A DNA stretch of 36,459 bases from Cesiribacter andamanensis AMV16 (GCF_000348925.1 NZ_AODQ01000034.1:1-36459), one strand, 5' to 3'. Numbered from the stretch's first letter, positions 8,033 through 16,955 are shown. The notes: generated by a model from the sequence alone, not told the origin. Numbers and translations: made by a program.

Positions 8033-9160
8033 ATGAAACAGACTATGCATTTTGAACGCTACCAGCGGCAGATCATTCTCAAAGAACTGGGGCCGCAGGG
8101 CCAGCAAAAACTTCAGCAGGCTAAGGTGCTGGTGATTGGCGCCGGTGGCTTGGGCTGCCCGGTGCTGCTTTACCTGGCGGCGGCCGGGCTGGGCACCCTT
8201 GGCCTGGTAGATCATGATGTGGTGTCGCTCACCAACCTGCACCGGCAGGTGGTATATGACATGAGCGACCTGGGACACTCAAAAGCCGAGCGTGCTGCCC
8301 AAAAGCTGCAGCGGATGAACCCCGATATAGAAGTGCAGCCTCACAGGGTGCAGCTTACTTCCCAGAATGCCCTGGAGTTGCTGCACGCCTATGACCTGAT
8401 AGTAGATGCTACGGACAATTTTCCTGCCCGCTACCTGATCAACGATGCCTGTGTGTTACTTGGCAAGCCCCTGGTCTATGGGGCAGTTTCCAGTTTTGAA
8501 GGGCAGGTGGCTGTATTTAATTATGCCGGAGAGGGAGGGGAACGGCCTGTTCATTACCGGGATCTGTTTCCCGTTCCGCCGCAGGCTGGGGAGGTTGCCA
8601 ACTGTGAAGAGGCCGGCGTGCTGGGTGTGCTGCCGGGCATCATCGGCAGCCTGCAGGCAGCAGAGGTACTCAAGATCATAACGGGCATAGGGCAGCCGCT
8701 GGCCAACCGGCTGCAGACCGTCAATCTGCTAACCAATGACTGGAATACCTGGGAAATTACCCCCCATCCGCAGGCTGATGCCCAGCGGCCAAAAGATGCA
8801 GGGGCGTTTCGGCAGACTGCCTATGAGCAAGCCTGTGGACTGCTGAGCGTGGAGGAGATCACTGCCGGAGAATTTTCCCGCCTGCTCAGCAACAGGCAGG
8901 CAGCCATAGTGGATGTGCGGGAGGTAGGAGAACTTCCGCTACTACACGAGTTCCCGCATCTGCAATTGCCACTCTCACAATTGCCCGGGAGTATACCCGC
9001 CCTTTGCGGCGATCCGGTCATTGTACTCTGCCAGTCGGGTAAGCGCAGCCAGCAGGCGGCGCGCCTGCTGGCAGAGGCCTTCCCCCAGAAAAAGGTCTAT
9101 AGCCTGCAAGGGGGGGTGCTTGGCTGGAAAGAGTATCTACACCAGCAGCAGGGGGTCTAG
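8033..9160 (+). CDS. ThiF/MoeB-family adenylyltransferase fused to a rhodanese domain
   Basis: This 375-residue E1-like enzyme should adenylate the C-terminal Gly-Gly of a small sulfur-carrier protein (ThiS or MoaD type), and its rhodanese domain should pass on sulfur. The ThiF fold covers about 1-250: RYQRQIILKELG, nucleotide loop VIGAGGLG, LTNLHRQVVY, VDATDNFPARYLINDAC and CEEAGVLGVLPGIIGSLQA. The rhodanese domain covers about 268-375 with the loop CQSGKRS (C333). The domain order is that of eukaryotic MOCS3. Both zinc-binding CxxC pairs of E. coli MoeB are absent: the first position reads VHYRDLFPVPP. This resembles Bacteroidota ThiF/MoeB proteins I know. No thiamine or molybdopterin gene is adjacent, so the carrier protein is not known. 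A second ATG four codons in (8045, MHFERYQRQ) is equally plausible. Confidence 0.9.
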   Translation: MKQTMHFERYQRQIILKELGPQGQQKLQQAKVLVIGAGGLGCPVLLYLAAAGLGTLGLVDHDVVSLTNLHRQVVYDMSDLGHSKAERAAQKLQRMNPDIEVQPHRVQLTSQNALELLHAYDLIVDATDNFPARYLINDACVLLGKPLVYGAVSSFEGQVAVFNYAGEGGERPVHYRDLFPVPPQAGEVANCEEAGVLGVLPGIIGSLQAAEVLKIITGIGQPLANRLQTVNLLTNDWNTWEITPHPQADAQRPKDAGAFRQTAYEQACGLLSVEEITAGEFSRLLSNRQAAIVDVREVGELPLLHEFPHLQLPLSQLPGSIPALCGDPVIVLCQSGKRSQQAARLLAEAFPQKKVYSLQGGVLGWKEYLHQQQGV

Positions 9161-9504
9161 TGCCCTAATTGATCTTCATTCAGCCTGTAGAATGTCGGGA
9201 TCCGGCAATCGTAAAACGCAGCCGCACGCCATGCAGCATCCAAGGTACGGGATTTCTTTTTATATCCGCCAGAGAGGCCCTAAGCTTCTGCATGGATACC
9301 GCTCTCCGGCCCTTGCCAGGGCAGAGGGTAGACGATAAAAAGCTGTAAACAGGAAATGGTGGCAGGAAAAGTGGGCGATGCTGTATAAATGCCCCTTAAA
9401 TTTTGTAGTTTCTCGCTGTAAACTGGCTGGCTGGCTATTGGAGCCCCTATAGCGGGCGCTCTCCGCCTATAGCCTACTCTTTTTTTGGAACTAACGCTTA
9501 TTGT
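9161..9504. other. Intergenic region without a clear gene
   Basis: It holds an imperfect hairpin near 9446-9475 built on two copies of CTATAG, followed by a T7 run at about 9480-9486. This looks terminator-like on the plus strand. A 38-codon minus-strand frame starting MQKLRASLADIKRN is present but unsupported. Confidence 0.4.
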
Positions 9505-10113
9505 ATGAGCTCACACGCGCTACACCTGCTGCGCACTACTTTTGGCGATCCGGCAAACAGCGGCAATGCCATGTCACTTCAAGAGGCACAGGAGCTGCTG
9601 AATAGCTGGGTAAAAAACGAGCGATTGAAACTGCACATGCAGCAGGTGGCCCACCTGATGAAGGCCTGGGCCCGGGAACGCCTGGGACTGTCGGAAGAGG
9701 AGCAGCACCGCTGGTACCTGGCCGGGCTGCTGCACGATGCCGACTGGGACCAGTGGCCCGAGCAGCATTGCCGCCGCATAATCGAAGAGCTGGAAGCCCG
9801 CCGGCAGGATCCGGCCATTATTCAGGCCATTGCCTCCCATGGTCCTGCCTATTTTGGTGTGGAGCCCCGCAGTGCCATGGATAAAATGCTCTATGCCTTT
9901 GACGAGCTTTCGGGCTTTACCCACGCCTATTCCCTCATGCGGCCCGAAGGCTACAGCGGCATGGAAGTGAAGGGGGTAAAAAAACGCTTGAAAGACAAGA
10001 CCTTTGCCGCTCAGGTATCGCGGGAGGATATAGCCGATGCCAGCCAGCGGGCGGCTATTCCGCTGGAGGAGCTGATCCAGTTTGTGATCACCCATCAGGC
10101 CGATACGGTCTAG
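9505..10113 (+). CDS. HD-domain putative phosphohydrolase
   Basis: This is a 202-residue protein of the HD superfamily of metal-dependent phosphohydrolases. Metal-binding pattern residues are visible as KLHMQQVAHLMKAWA (first His), YLAGLLHDADWD (the His-Asp doublet), AIASHG (His) and a later Asp in MLYAFDELSG. The substrate is unknown; related small HD proteins are usually annotated only as HDIG or HD-domain hydrolases. The first 22 residues (MSSHALHLLRTTFG...) do not look like part of the domain, so translation may start at the internal ATG at 9571 (MSLQEAQELLNSW), giving 180 residues. The next gene starts 43 bases downstream on the same strand, so the two may be cotranscribed. Confidence 0.82.
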   Translation: MSSHALHLLRTTFGDPANSGNAMSLQEAQELLNSWVKNERLKLHMQQVAHLMKAWARERLGLSEEEQHRWYLAGLLHDADWDQWPEQHCRRIIEELEARRQDPAIIQAIASHGPAYFGVEPRSAMDKMLYAFDELSGFTHAYSLMRPEGYSGMEVKGVKKRLKDKTFAAQVSREDIADASQRAAIPLEELIQFVITHQADTV

Positions 10114-10156
10114 GGCCGCGCTATTTCAGGATACCTACTATCTTTTTTCTTTTCGT

Positions 10157-11416
10157 ATGAACACCCCATTTCCCATCCGCTCCGTACGGGCTCATTTTCC
10201 GGCGCTTAACCCCAGTGATGGCAGCCTGCCGCTGGTCTATTTTGATGGGCCCGGGGGCACACAGATGGCCAGCCAGGCGCTCATGGGCATGATGACCTAC
10301 ATCAGCCGGGGCATGGCCAACCTGCACGGCCCTTTTCCCACCAGCCTGCGCACCGATGCGCTGCTGCTGGAGGCCCGCGCTGCCATGGCCGATTTTCTGC
10401 ACTGCCAACCGCAGGAAGTTGCCTTTGGCCAGAACATGACCAGCCTGGCCTTTGCCATTGCCCGCTCGCTCGGCGCATTAGTGCAGCCGGGAGATGAAGT
10501 GGTGGTCACCGAAGCAGACCACCGGGCCAATGTAGACCCCTGGGCCAGCCTGGCGCGGGACAGGGGGGCAGGCGTACGCTACATTCCCTTAAACCCAACT
10601 ACTTACACCCTGGAGCTGGACCGTCTGGAGGCGCTGATCACTCCCCAAACCCGGCTGGTGGCCGTGGGCCTATCGTCCAATGTAACCGGTACGGTTACCG
10701 ATGTGGAACCTATCATTGCGCGCGCCAAGGCTGTAGGTGCTCTGGTGGTGCTGGATGCCGTGCATGCAGTGCCGCACCTGCCGGTTAATGTTGAGCAGCT
10801 GGGCTGTGATGTATTGCTGTGTTCGGCCTATAAATTCTTTGGCCCGCACATAGGCATAGCCGTTATTGCGCAGGCACTCTTTGAAAAACTGCCCGTCTAC
10901 AAGCTGGAGCCTGCACCGGCCCATATCCCCGATAAGCTGGAAACCGGCACCCAAAACCATGAAGCCCTTGCCGGGCTGCTGGGGGCGCTTGGCTTTATCG
11001 AAAGCCTGGGAGAGGGGAACAATCGAAAAGAATGCCTGCAGCGGGGCATGCAGCGGCTGGAAGCCTACGAAAGCGAGCTGGCGGCCTATACCGAACAGCT
11101 GCTGCAGAACGTACCCGGCCTAAAATTGTACCGGGCGCCGGCGGGCACAAAGAAAACGCCCACCTTTGCCTTTACCCTGGAGGGGGTGCCCTCATGGGAG
11201 GTCAGTCGCTGGTTTGCTGAGCGCCATCAGATGTGTGTGGCCGATGGGCACTTCTATGCCACCACCATGGCCGAAAAACTGGGGGTGCTGGCCGGGGGCG
11301 GCTGGGTGCGCATTGGCCTAGCCCCCTACACAAGCCGGGAGGAGCTGGAGCGCTTTCATGCAGCCCTGCTGGAGTTTGTGGCCGAACGGCGGCTACGAGC
11401 AAATACCCCTACCTAA
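10157..11416 (+). CDS. Cysteine desulfurase-like class V aminotransferase
   Basis: This is a 419-residue PLP-dependent enzyme of the class V aminotransferase / NifS-like fold. Motifs visible are VYFDGPGGTQ, NLHGPFPTS, FGQNMTSLAFAIARSLG, EADHRANVDPW, VLDAVHAVPHLPV and the PLP lysine in SAYKFFGPH (K226). It fits the 'cysteine desulfurase-like' subfamily with the YFDGPGG start. Where SufS-type enzymes have the sulfur-accepting Cys in an HHC context, this protein reads VADGHFYATTMAEKLG, so it should not act as a standard desulfurase. The nearest Cys (MCVADG) is four residues upstream of GHF and not in the usual place. The true reaction is unknown. It starts 43 bases after the HD-domain gene. Confidence 0.87.
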   Translation: MNTPFPIRSVRAHFPALNPSDGSLPLVYFDGPGGTQMASQALMGMMTYISRGMANLHGPFPTSLRTDALLLEARAAMADFLHCQPQEVAFGQNMTSLAFAIARSLGALVQPGDEVVVTEADHRANVDPWASLARDRGAGVRYIPLNPTTYTLELDRLEALITPQTRLVAVGLSSNVTGTVTDVEPIIARAKAVGALVVLDAVHAVPHLPVNVEQLGCDVLLCSAYKFFGPHIGIAVIAQALFEKLPVYKLEPAPAHIPDKLETGTQNHEALAGLLGALGFIESLGEGNNRKECLQRGMQRLEAYESELAAYTEQLLQNVPGLKLYRAPAGTKKTPTFAFTLEGVPSWEVSRWFAERHQMCVADGHFYATTMAEKLGVLAGGGWVRIGLAPYTSREELERFHAALLEFVAERRLRANTPT

Positions 11417-11630
11417 AGGATTCATAGCCTGTGCCACTTGCGATGTGGCCTGCCGGTCTGATTTAGTTTTGCGGCTCCGAGTGTGCAATGCCTGTGAGCA
11501 GGCCACCCGCCACCAAAAGCGGTCCGCTATGGTCATAAAGGGAGGGGTTTGCTAGCATGCTGCCCGCTGGACCTGGCAAACTCCAAGGCTCTATTTTGGT
11601 TGTATGAATACGCACTAATCATCTATTGCC

Positions 11631-12350
11631 ATGCTTGTATTCTCACTTATTATGTCTATGCTCCTGGCCGTGCTGCAGGCTGGGCCCCAGACAGGTAACA
11701 CAGCCTCCCTGGTAGGCGCCTGGGAGGCCACTATGCCCGAAAATACCAAAGCGCTCTGGATCATGGACGACGATTACTTTGCCAGAACGTATTATAAGGC
11801 CGATCCGGCTGAATTTATCGGCACCGAAGGGGGTAAATGGTCCCGGCAAGCAGATGGTACGCTGCTAATCACCTGGGAGTTTAATACCAATGATCCCGGC
11901 AAGGTAGGTACTACAGAGCGCATGCCCATTAACCCCCGCGGACAGTATCTGGAAACAGCCAGCGCCAGCTGGAAACGCCTGGACGATGGCACCCCTGGCG
12001 CACTCAGGGGCGCGTGGCTCATTACCGGTCGCCAGCTGGACGGCACCATGAACACCATGACCCCTGGCGCCCGCAAGACCATGAAGATCCTCTCCGGCAC
12101 CCGCTTTCAGTGGATTGCCTATAACAGCGAAACGGGCGAGTTTGGCGGTACGGGCGGAGGCGCCTATACCACCGAAGGAGATACCTATACCGAGCACATC
12201 CACTTTTTTTCCCGGGACAATAGCCGGGTAGGCGCCAGCCTTTCTTTTCCGTACGAGCTGAAGGAGGGCAAGTGGCACCACAGGGGCAAAAGCAGCAAGG
12301 GCGATCCTATTTATGAGATCTGGTCCAGCCGGCAATCCCTGGGCATCTGA
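11631..12350 (+). CDS. Secreted or membrane-anchored protein of unknown function (DUF4488-like)
   Basis: This is a 239-residue protein with an N-terminal hydrophobic segment (MLVFSLIMSMLLAVLQA) that could be a signal peptide or anchor, followed by two related halves. Each half opens with Gly-Ala-Trp (GAWEATMPEN near residue 28 and GAWLITGRQ near 125). The second half ends in the well-conserved run GGGAYTTEGDTYTEHIHFFS, then RVGASLSFPYELKEG and HHRGKSSKGDPIYEIW. This pattern matches a Bacteroidota family usually annotated 'membrane or secreted protein' and looks like a lipocalin-like beta barrel repeated twice; that structural reading is inference. No function is known. Spacers on both sides (about 210 and 230 bases) suggest it is transcribed alone. 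Confidence 0.78.
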   Translation: MLVFSLIMSMLLAVLQAGPQTGNTASLVGAWEATMPENTKALWIMDDDYFARTYYKADPAEFIGTEGGKWSRQADGTLLITWEFNTNDPGKVGTTERMPINPRGQYLETASASWKRLDDGTPGALRGAWLITGRQLDGTMNTMTPGARKTMKILSGTRFQWIAYNSETGEFGGTGGGAYTTEGDTYTEHIHFFSRDNSRVGASLSFPYELKEGKWHHRGKSSKGDPIYEIWSSRQSLGI

Positions 12351-12583
12351 GGCGGATTCAGGGGTAGGTCGCTATTTTTTTTGCCTGAGCGCAGCAGGGG
12401 GTGAAGTCAGGCTGCTTGATACCGCTCCTCTGAACCGGGAAATTAGCCCCTGCCGGGCCAACTATTTTGTGCTTTGCCGGTTAAAGATAGAGCGCCGGCT
12501 TATGGAGCAAATCGCCCACCTGTCAGAGGGGTGGATTTTTTGCTTCGGCATCGGCCTGACCCACCTTATCTCCACATCCTACT

Positions 12584-14122
12584 ATGGCACTGCTTGGCAA
12601 GATCATAAAATCTGCAATTGAATTAACCGAAAAAGTATTACCCGAAAGCTCCCCCCTTGAAAATCAGCAGGAGGTGCTTGTGCAGCTGCTGAAGGAGGCC
12701 CGGGATACAGCCTTTGGCAGGCAGTATCAGTTTGCCCGCCTGCTGGAAGCTGAGGATCCGGGCAAGGCCTTTGCCGAAGCAGTTCCCTTTCATGATTATG
12801 ACAAAATGCATAAGGAGTGGTGGCAGCGGCAGCTAGCCGGTGAGGCCGATGTGACCTGGCCGGGCAGCCCCAGCTACTATGCCCTCAGCTCCGGCACCAC
12901 GGGCAAGAGCAGCAAGCGCATCCCCGTTACGGACGAGATGCTGAAGGCCATCCGCAAAACGGGCGTCATGCAGATTCTGGCCCTGGCTAACTTTGACCTG
13001 CCGGCCGATTTCTACGATAAGGAGGTGATGATGCTCAGCAGCTCAACCGACCTGGTGCAGGCCGGCGACCATCTGGAGGGGGAGATCAGCGGCATATCCG
13101 CCAGCAACATACCGGCCTGGTTTAAGGGCTTTTACCGGCCCGGCGATGAAATAGCTTCCCTCAATGACTGGGACGAGCGGGTTGCGCGCATAGCCCAGCA
13201 GGCAAAAGACTGGGACGTGGGGGGGCTAAGCGGCATCCCCACCTGGAATGAGCTGATGCTCAAAAAGATCATCGAGTACCATAAGCTGAAGCATATTCAC
13301 GAGCTCTGGCCCAACCTGAGTGTTTTTACCTCCGGGGGGGTAGCCTTTGAGCCCTACCGCAAAAGCTTTGAGGCCCTGCTGGGGCACCCCATTACCATTA
13401 TTGATACCTACCTGGCGTCCGAGGGTTTTCTGGCCTACCAGAACCGCCCCAATGAGGCCATGGCCATGAAGCTGGCCACCAACTCGGGTATTTACTTTGA
13501 GTTTGTTCCCTTTAAACCGGAGAATATCGATGAGCAGGGCAATCCCCTGCCGCAGGTAAAGGCCCTGCGGCTGGATGAGGTAGAAGCGGGACAGGATTAT
13601 GCCCTCATCATTTCCACCGTATCAGGGGCCTGGCGCTACCTGATTGGCGATACGGTGCGCTTTACCGATGTGGAACGGGCAGAGATCATTATCTCCGGCC
13701 GCACCAAGCATTTCCTCAATGTGGTAGGGTCACAGTTATCCGTGCTGAAGATGAATGAGGCCATACAGGCACTGGAAAAGCAGTTTGACCTGGCCATTCC
13801 TGAATTTACCGTAGCCGCCGTAAAGCCTGAGCAGGAGTACATACACCACTGGTACCTGGGCCTTGAGGGCCAGGCCGATGAGGAGGCCCTGGCCCGGGAG
13901 CTGGATGCCTACCTGCAGGAGGCCAACAAGAACTATGGGGTAGCCCGCTCCAGAGCGCTGAAGGGGGTAAAGGTAACGGCCGTATCGCCAGACGTTTTTT
14001 ATGCCTGGAACGAGCAGGAAAAGAAAATGGGCGGACAGGTAAAAATGCCCCGGGTGATGAAAGAAGAAGAGTTTGCAAAATGGCAGAAATTTGCCGATGC
14101 CCAGGGGCAGGCAGCCGGGTAA
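12584..14122 (+). CDS. GH3 (auxin-responsive promoter) family acyl-adenylating enzyme
   Basis: This is a 512-residue member of the GH3 branch of the ANL (adenylate-forming) superfamily. In plants these enzymes couple carboxylic acids to amino acids through an acyl-AMP; the bacterial substrates are mostly unknown. ATP-binding motif SSGTTGKSSKRIPV lies near residues 100-116, followed by a long SSSTDLVQ / ISGISASNIPAW segment, VFTSGGVAFEPYRKSF, the second nucleotide motif TYLASEGF (about 273), YLIGDTVRF and SGRTKHFLNVVGSQL. The length is normal for the family. It is the last gene of the plus-strand series and converges on glf across a 300-base spacer full of hairpins. No obvious partner gene is nearby. 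Confidence 0.9.
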   Translation: MALLGKIIKSAIELTEKVLPESSPLENQQEVLVQLLKEARDTAFGRQYQFARLLEAEDPGKAFAEAVPFHDYDKMHKEWWQRQLAGEADVTWPGSPSYYALSSGTTGKSSKRIPVTDEMLKAIRKTGVMQILALANFDLPADFYDKEVMMLSSSTDLVQAGDHLEGEISGISASNIPAWFKGFYRPGDEIASLNDWDERVARIAQQAKDWDVGGLSGIPTWNELMLKKIIEYHKLKHIHELWPNLSVFTSGGVAFEPYRKSFEALLGHPITIIDTYLASEGFLAYQNRPNEAMAMKLATNSGIYFEFVPFKPENIDEQGNPLPQVKALRLDEVEAGQDYALIISTVSGAWRYLIGDTVRFTDVERAEIIISGRTKHFLNVVGSQLSVLKMNEAIQALEKQFDLAIPEFTVAAVKPEQEYIHHWYLGLEGQADEEALARELDAYLQEANKNYGVARSRALKGVKVTAVSPDVFYAWNEQEKKMGGQVKMPRVMKEEEFAKWQKFADAQGQAAG

Positions 14123-14422
14123 GGGCAGCAAGCAGGCGGATAGTTATACATCAAGCCCGCTACCGCATCCGTCATTCCCCTGTTGAGGGGAATCTGCAAG
14201 CTTTTAGGGCAACAGCTATCGCTCCTCAACAAAAAGCCTGATCCATGCGAAGGTGTGCCTGCCTTCGCCAAGGGGGATTCGTTTCGTATAGAAACGCTCC
14301 GGGAATAAATTCATAATTCACGTTTTATCAGATAATTTCTGACCAGCTGATACTAAACACCCCTGGCGAGCCTTGCTTGCCAGGGGGTATAGTTGCTGGT
14401 TGGGATATCTTAAATGGAATGC
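14123..14422. other. Hairpin-rich spacer between convergent genes
   Basis: I see no gene here. It contains ATTCCCCT (14174-14181) / AGGGGAAT (14186-14193), GTTGAGG (14182-14188) / CCTCAAC (14223-14229), GCGAAGG (14247-14253) / CCTTCGC (14262-14268), CGTTTC (14280-14285) / GAAACG (14291-14296), and the terminator-like hairpin at 14360-14386. Confidence 0.6.
14360..14386. terminator. Probable terminator shared by GH3-type gene and glf
   Basis: CCCCTGGCGAG and CTTGCCAGGGG pair as an 11-bp stem with one mismatch around a 5-base loop. It lies 37 bases beyond the glf stop codon. On the minus strand it is followed by a weak T-tract (GTGTTTAG), so efficiency is uncertain. Confidence 0.5.
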
Positions 14423-15673
14423 TTAGTGCTTACCATTCTGTTTGCCATTCCCATTCCCATTAGTGGAGAGGGTGCTCGCCAGCTCCTTCAGTGCTTTGAC
14501 TTTTAATTTACTTCCACCACTGCTGCTGTCGGTACCTTTCAGGTGGAGGGGCGCTCTGTCTTCCAGTAGCTGCTCTTTTTCTTTTGTGGCGGACAGCTTC
14601 TTAAAGAGCGTAAGGGCCTGGGCCACTACCTGATCCATATTATAGTAGCGGTAGGTAGCCAGCCGGCCTACAAAATACACTCCAGGGGTATCATCGGCCA
14701 GCTTTTTATACTTGTTATAAAGCGCCGCATTCTCGGGTTTGGGCACCGGGTAGTAGGGGTCGCCCTCCGCCTTGGGGTACTCGTACACAATGCTGGTCTT
14801 GGGGTGCTGCTGCCCGGTCAGGTATTTAAATTCCGTAATGCGCGTAAAGGGGTGCTCATTGGGAAAATTTACCACCGGAGCAGGCTGGTGCACGGATTCA
14901 TCCAGGGTTTCATGCTTGAACTCCAGGGAACGGTAGGGGAGTTTACCCCACTTGAAATCAAAATACTCATCTACCGGACCGGTATAGATCATCTCCCGGA
15001 AGGGGATCAGATCTAGTATCTCATGGTAATCCGTATTGAGCATGATCTTGATGTTGGGGTGGTCCAGCATGCGCTCAAACATGGCTGTGTATCCCCTAAG
15101 CGGCATGGCCTGGTAGGTGTCGGAAAAATACCGATCGTCTCGGTTGGTGCGCACCGGCACCCGCGAGGTGACGGACTTATCCAGCTCAGAGGGGTCCATG
15201 CCCCACTGTTTGCGGGTATAGTTGCGGAAAAATTTTTCGTAGAGCTCCCGGCCTACCCGGCTTACCACCACATCTTCTGAGGTGCGCAGGGGGCTAATGT
15301 TCTCGGCCCTGGACTGAAAGAAATCTTCTACCTCAAAGGAGGTCAGGTTCAGGCCATACAGTTGGTTAATGGTATTGAGGTTAATCGGGATGGGTACCAG
15401 CTGCCCGTCTACGCTGGCCTGCACCCGGTGCTCATAGGGCCGCCATTCGGTAAACTGCGAAAGGTAGTCAAATACCTCACTGGAATTGGTATGAAAGATA
15501 TGGGGGCCATATTTATGGACCAGTATACCCTCTTTGTTGTAATGGTCATAGGCATTCCCGCCTATATGGTTGCGCTTATCTATGATGAGCACTTTTTTAT
15601 GGAGCTGAGAGGCCAGGCGCTCGGCCAGTACACTTCCGGCAAAGCCTGCCCCCACGATCAGATAGTCAAACAT
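14423..15673 (-). CDS. glf: UDP-galactopyranose mutase
   Basis: This is a 416-residue FAD enzyme that interconverts UDP-galactopyranose and UDP-galactofuranose, the donor of Galf residues in surface glycans. Visible motifs are the FAD loop VGAGFAGSVLAERLA (about 7-21), IDKRNHIGGNAYD, KYGPHIFHTN, the NYTRKQWGMDPSELD region and the C-terminal signature VYFVGRLATYRYYNMDQVV. The catalytic domain ends near residue 370. An extra tail of about 45 residues follows, low in complexity and ending in Asn-Gly-Gly-type repeats (TNGNGNGKQNGKH); it is unusual for the family and probably disordered. The glycosyltransferase gene lies only 40 bases upstream on the same strand, so the two are likely an operon and the transferase is a candidate user of UDP-Galf. 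Confidence 0.96.
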   Translation of the reverse strand: MFDYLIVGAGFAGSVLAERLASQLHKKVLIIDKRNHIGGNAYDHYNKEGILVHKYGPHIFHTNSSEVFDYLSQFTEWRPYEHRVQASVDGQLVPIPINLNTINQLYGLNLTSFEVEDFFQSRAENISPLRTSEDVVVSRVGRELYEKFFRNYTRKQWGMDPSELDKSVTSRVPVRTNRDDRYFSDTYQAMPLRGYTAMFERMLDHPNIKIMLNTDYHEILDLIPFREMIYTGPVDEYFDFKWGKLPYRSLEFKHETLDESVHQPAPVVNFPNEHPFTRITEFKYLTGQQHPKTSIVYEYPKAEGDPYYPVPKPENAALYNKYKKLADDTPGVYFVGRLATYRYYNMDQVVAQALTLFKKLSATKEKEQLLEDRAPLHLKGTDSSSGGSKLKVKALKELASTLSTNGNGNGKQNGKH

Positions 15674-15713
15674 TGTTCTCCTCCTCGGTTAAATTTGTAA
15701 AAATGCGGCTCTT

Positions 15714-16955
15714 TCAGGCCTTTTTTTGCTGCTGCAGCACATCTTGCATCAGGCTGAGCATGCCCTGCCAGGTCTGGTCCCAGGAGATCTGGCTCAGGAA
15801 GGCATCTACCCGTGCCTGCCATTCCTCATCCTGGTGCTGCAGGAGAGCCTGCTCAATGGCCGCACAAAACTCCTCCGGGCTGCCGGCTATGTGCACCAGC
15901 TGCTGCTCTCCATAGGGGCGCACCACATCCCGGATGGGGGTTGACACCACCGGCTTGCCGGCAGCCAGGTATTCCGGCGTTTTGGTGGGGCTGATAAAGC
16001 GGGTAGATTCATTGAGGGCAAAGGGCAACATGGCCACCTGCCAGCTGCTGAGGTAGGCCGGCAGCTCGGTATAGGGCTTGCCCCCCAGGTAGTGCAGGTT
16101 GGGGCGGCGGGGCAGATCGGCGGGATCAATTTTCACCACCGGCCCTATGAGGATCAGCTGCCAGTCGGGCCGGGCGTCGGCCACTGCCGCCAGCAGGTCC
16201 AGATCGGCCCGCTCATCCAGCACCCCAAAAAAGCCAATGCGGGGCTCAGCAATGGCGGCCTGGTCGGCAGGCTGGGGCAGCGGCCGGCGCGCCTGGCCAA
16301 AATGCGCCTTATCAATACTGCTGGGGAAGGCATACACGCGGGGGTGCTGATGCTGCTTGGCCTCATATAGGCTCTGACCGCCGGTAAAGACCAGATCGGC
16401 CTTCTGGAAGAGTTGCTGCTCCAGTTCCTTGAGGCGCTCCGGTGCAAACTTAAAGGCCGAAAGCTCATCCATGCAGTCGTAGACGGTAAGCAGCGGGCTA
16501 AAATGATCGGTAAAGCCCAGCGACATGGGGGTATAATACCAGAAGATGTAGTGCTTAAGGTCCTGCTCGGCAAAGAAGCCATCGAGCAGCCGGCGCTGTT
16601 CTGCTTCAATTTGGGCTGGCGAAAGGCCATGGGGCAGGTGCGCCACCACCAGCTGAACGCCCCCATCCCGGGGGGAAACGTCCAGCCAGGACGTTTCCGG
16701 TCCGTCAAAATGGGGTTCTTCTACAAAAAATACGCGGGTATGCCGGGCAAAGCGGGAGAGCAGGTGCTGGGGGCGCTGGTATACAAAATCCCAGCGCAAA
16801 TGCGAGAGGCATACCAGATCAGGAAGGTTGGCGGCTTGTGTATTGCCGGCCACATGGGCAGTAGGGTGTGAGGAGGAGGTTGCCTTGGGCTGCGCTGCAG
16901 CAGTTGGGGCGCCTGTCGCTGCAGGCATCGCTGTATCTTGGTTTTCTTTATACAT
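15714..16955 (-). CDS. GT-B fold glycosyltransferase, candidate galactofuranosyltransferase
   Basis: This is a 413-residue family 1/4-like glycosyltransferase. It has a 45-residue Ala/Thr/Pro-rich leader without predicted structure, then LVCLSHLRWDFVYQRPQHLL, FFVEEPHFDG, FWYYTPMSLGFTDHF, VYDCMDELSAFKFAPERL and, in the C-terminal donor domain, IGFFGVLDERADLDLL, LHYLGGKPYTELPAYL and the signature SPTKTPEYLAAGKPVVSTP. No signal peptide is seen, so it should act on the cytoplasmic side. The Trp-Asp-Phe-Val-Tyr-Gln-Arg-Pro opening is typical of glycosyltransferases of this group. Its place directly in front of glf suggests it uses UDP-Galf, which is inference; the acceptor is unknown. A later start that omits the leader is possible but no internal ATG clearly marks it. 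Confidence 0.88.
   Translation of the reverse strand: MYKENQDTAMPAATGAPTAAAQPKATSSSHPTAHVAGNTQAANLPDLVCLSHLRWDFVYQRPQHLLSRFARHTRVFFVEEPHFDGPETSWLDVSPRDGGVQLVVAHLPHGLSPAQIEAEQRRLLDGFFAEQDLKHYIFWYYTPMSLGFTDHFSPLLTVYDCMDELSAFKFAPERLKELEQQLFQKADLVFTGGQSLYEAKQHQHPRVYAFPSSIDKAHFGQARRPLPQPADQAAIAEPRIGFFGVLDERADLDLLAAVADARPDWQLILIGPVVKIDPADLPRRPNLHYLGGKPYTELPAYLSSWQVAMLPFALNESTRFISPTKTPEYLAAGKPVVSTPIRDVVRPYGEQQLVHIAGSPEEFCAAIEQALLQHQDEEWQARVDAFLSQISWDQTWQGMLSLMQDVLQQQKKA

Noticed and set aside
8033-9160. Calling the adenylyltransferase moeB or thiF
   Set aside because: Sequence motifs do not separate the two without the carrier protein or pathway context, so no symbol was given.
9181-9338. Plus-strand frame continuing past the rhodanese gene
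   Set aside because: It starts inside the rhodanese domain in another frame and has an unnatural composition.
11445-11506. 9-bp inverted repeat GTGGCCTGC / GCAGGCCAC
   Set aside because: The arms are 44 bases apart with no T-run; chance pairing is likely in GC-rich sequence.
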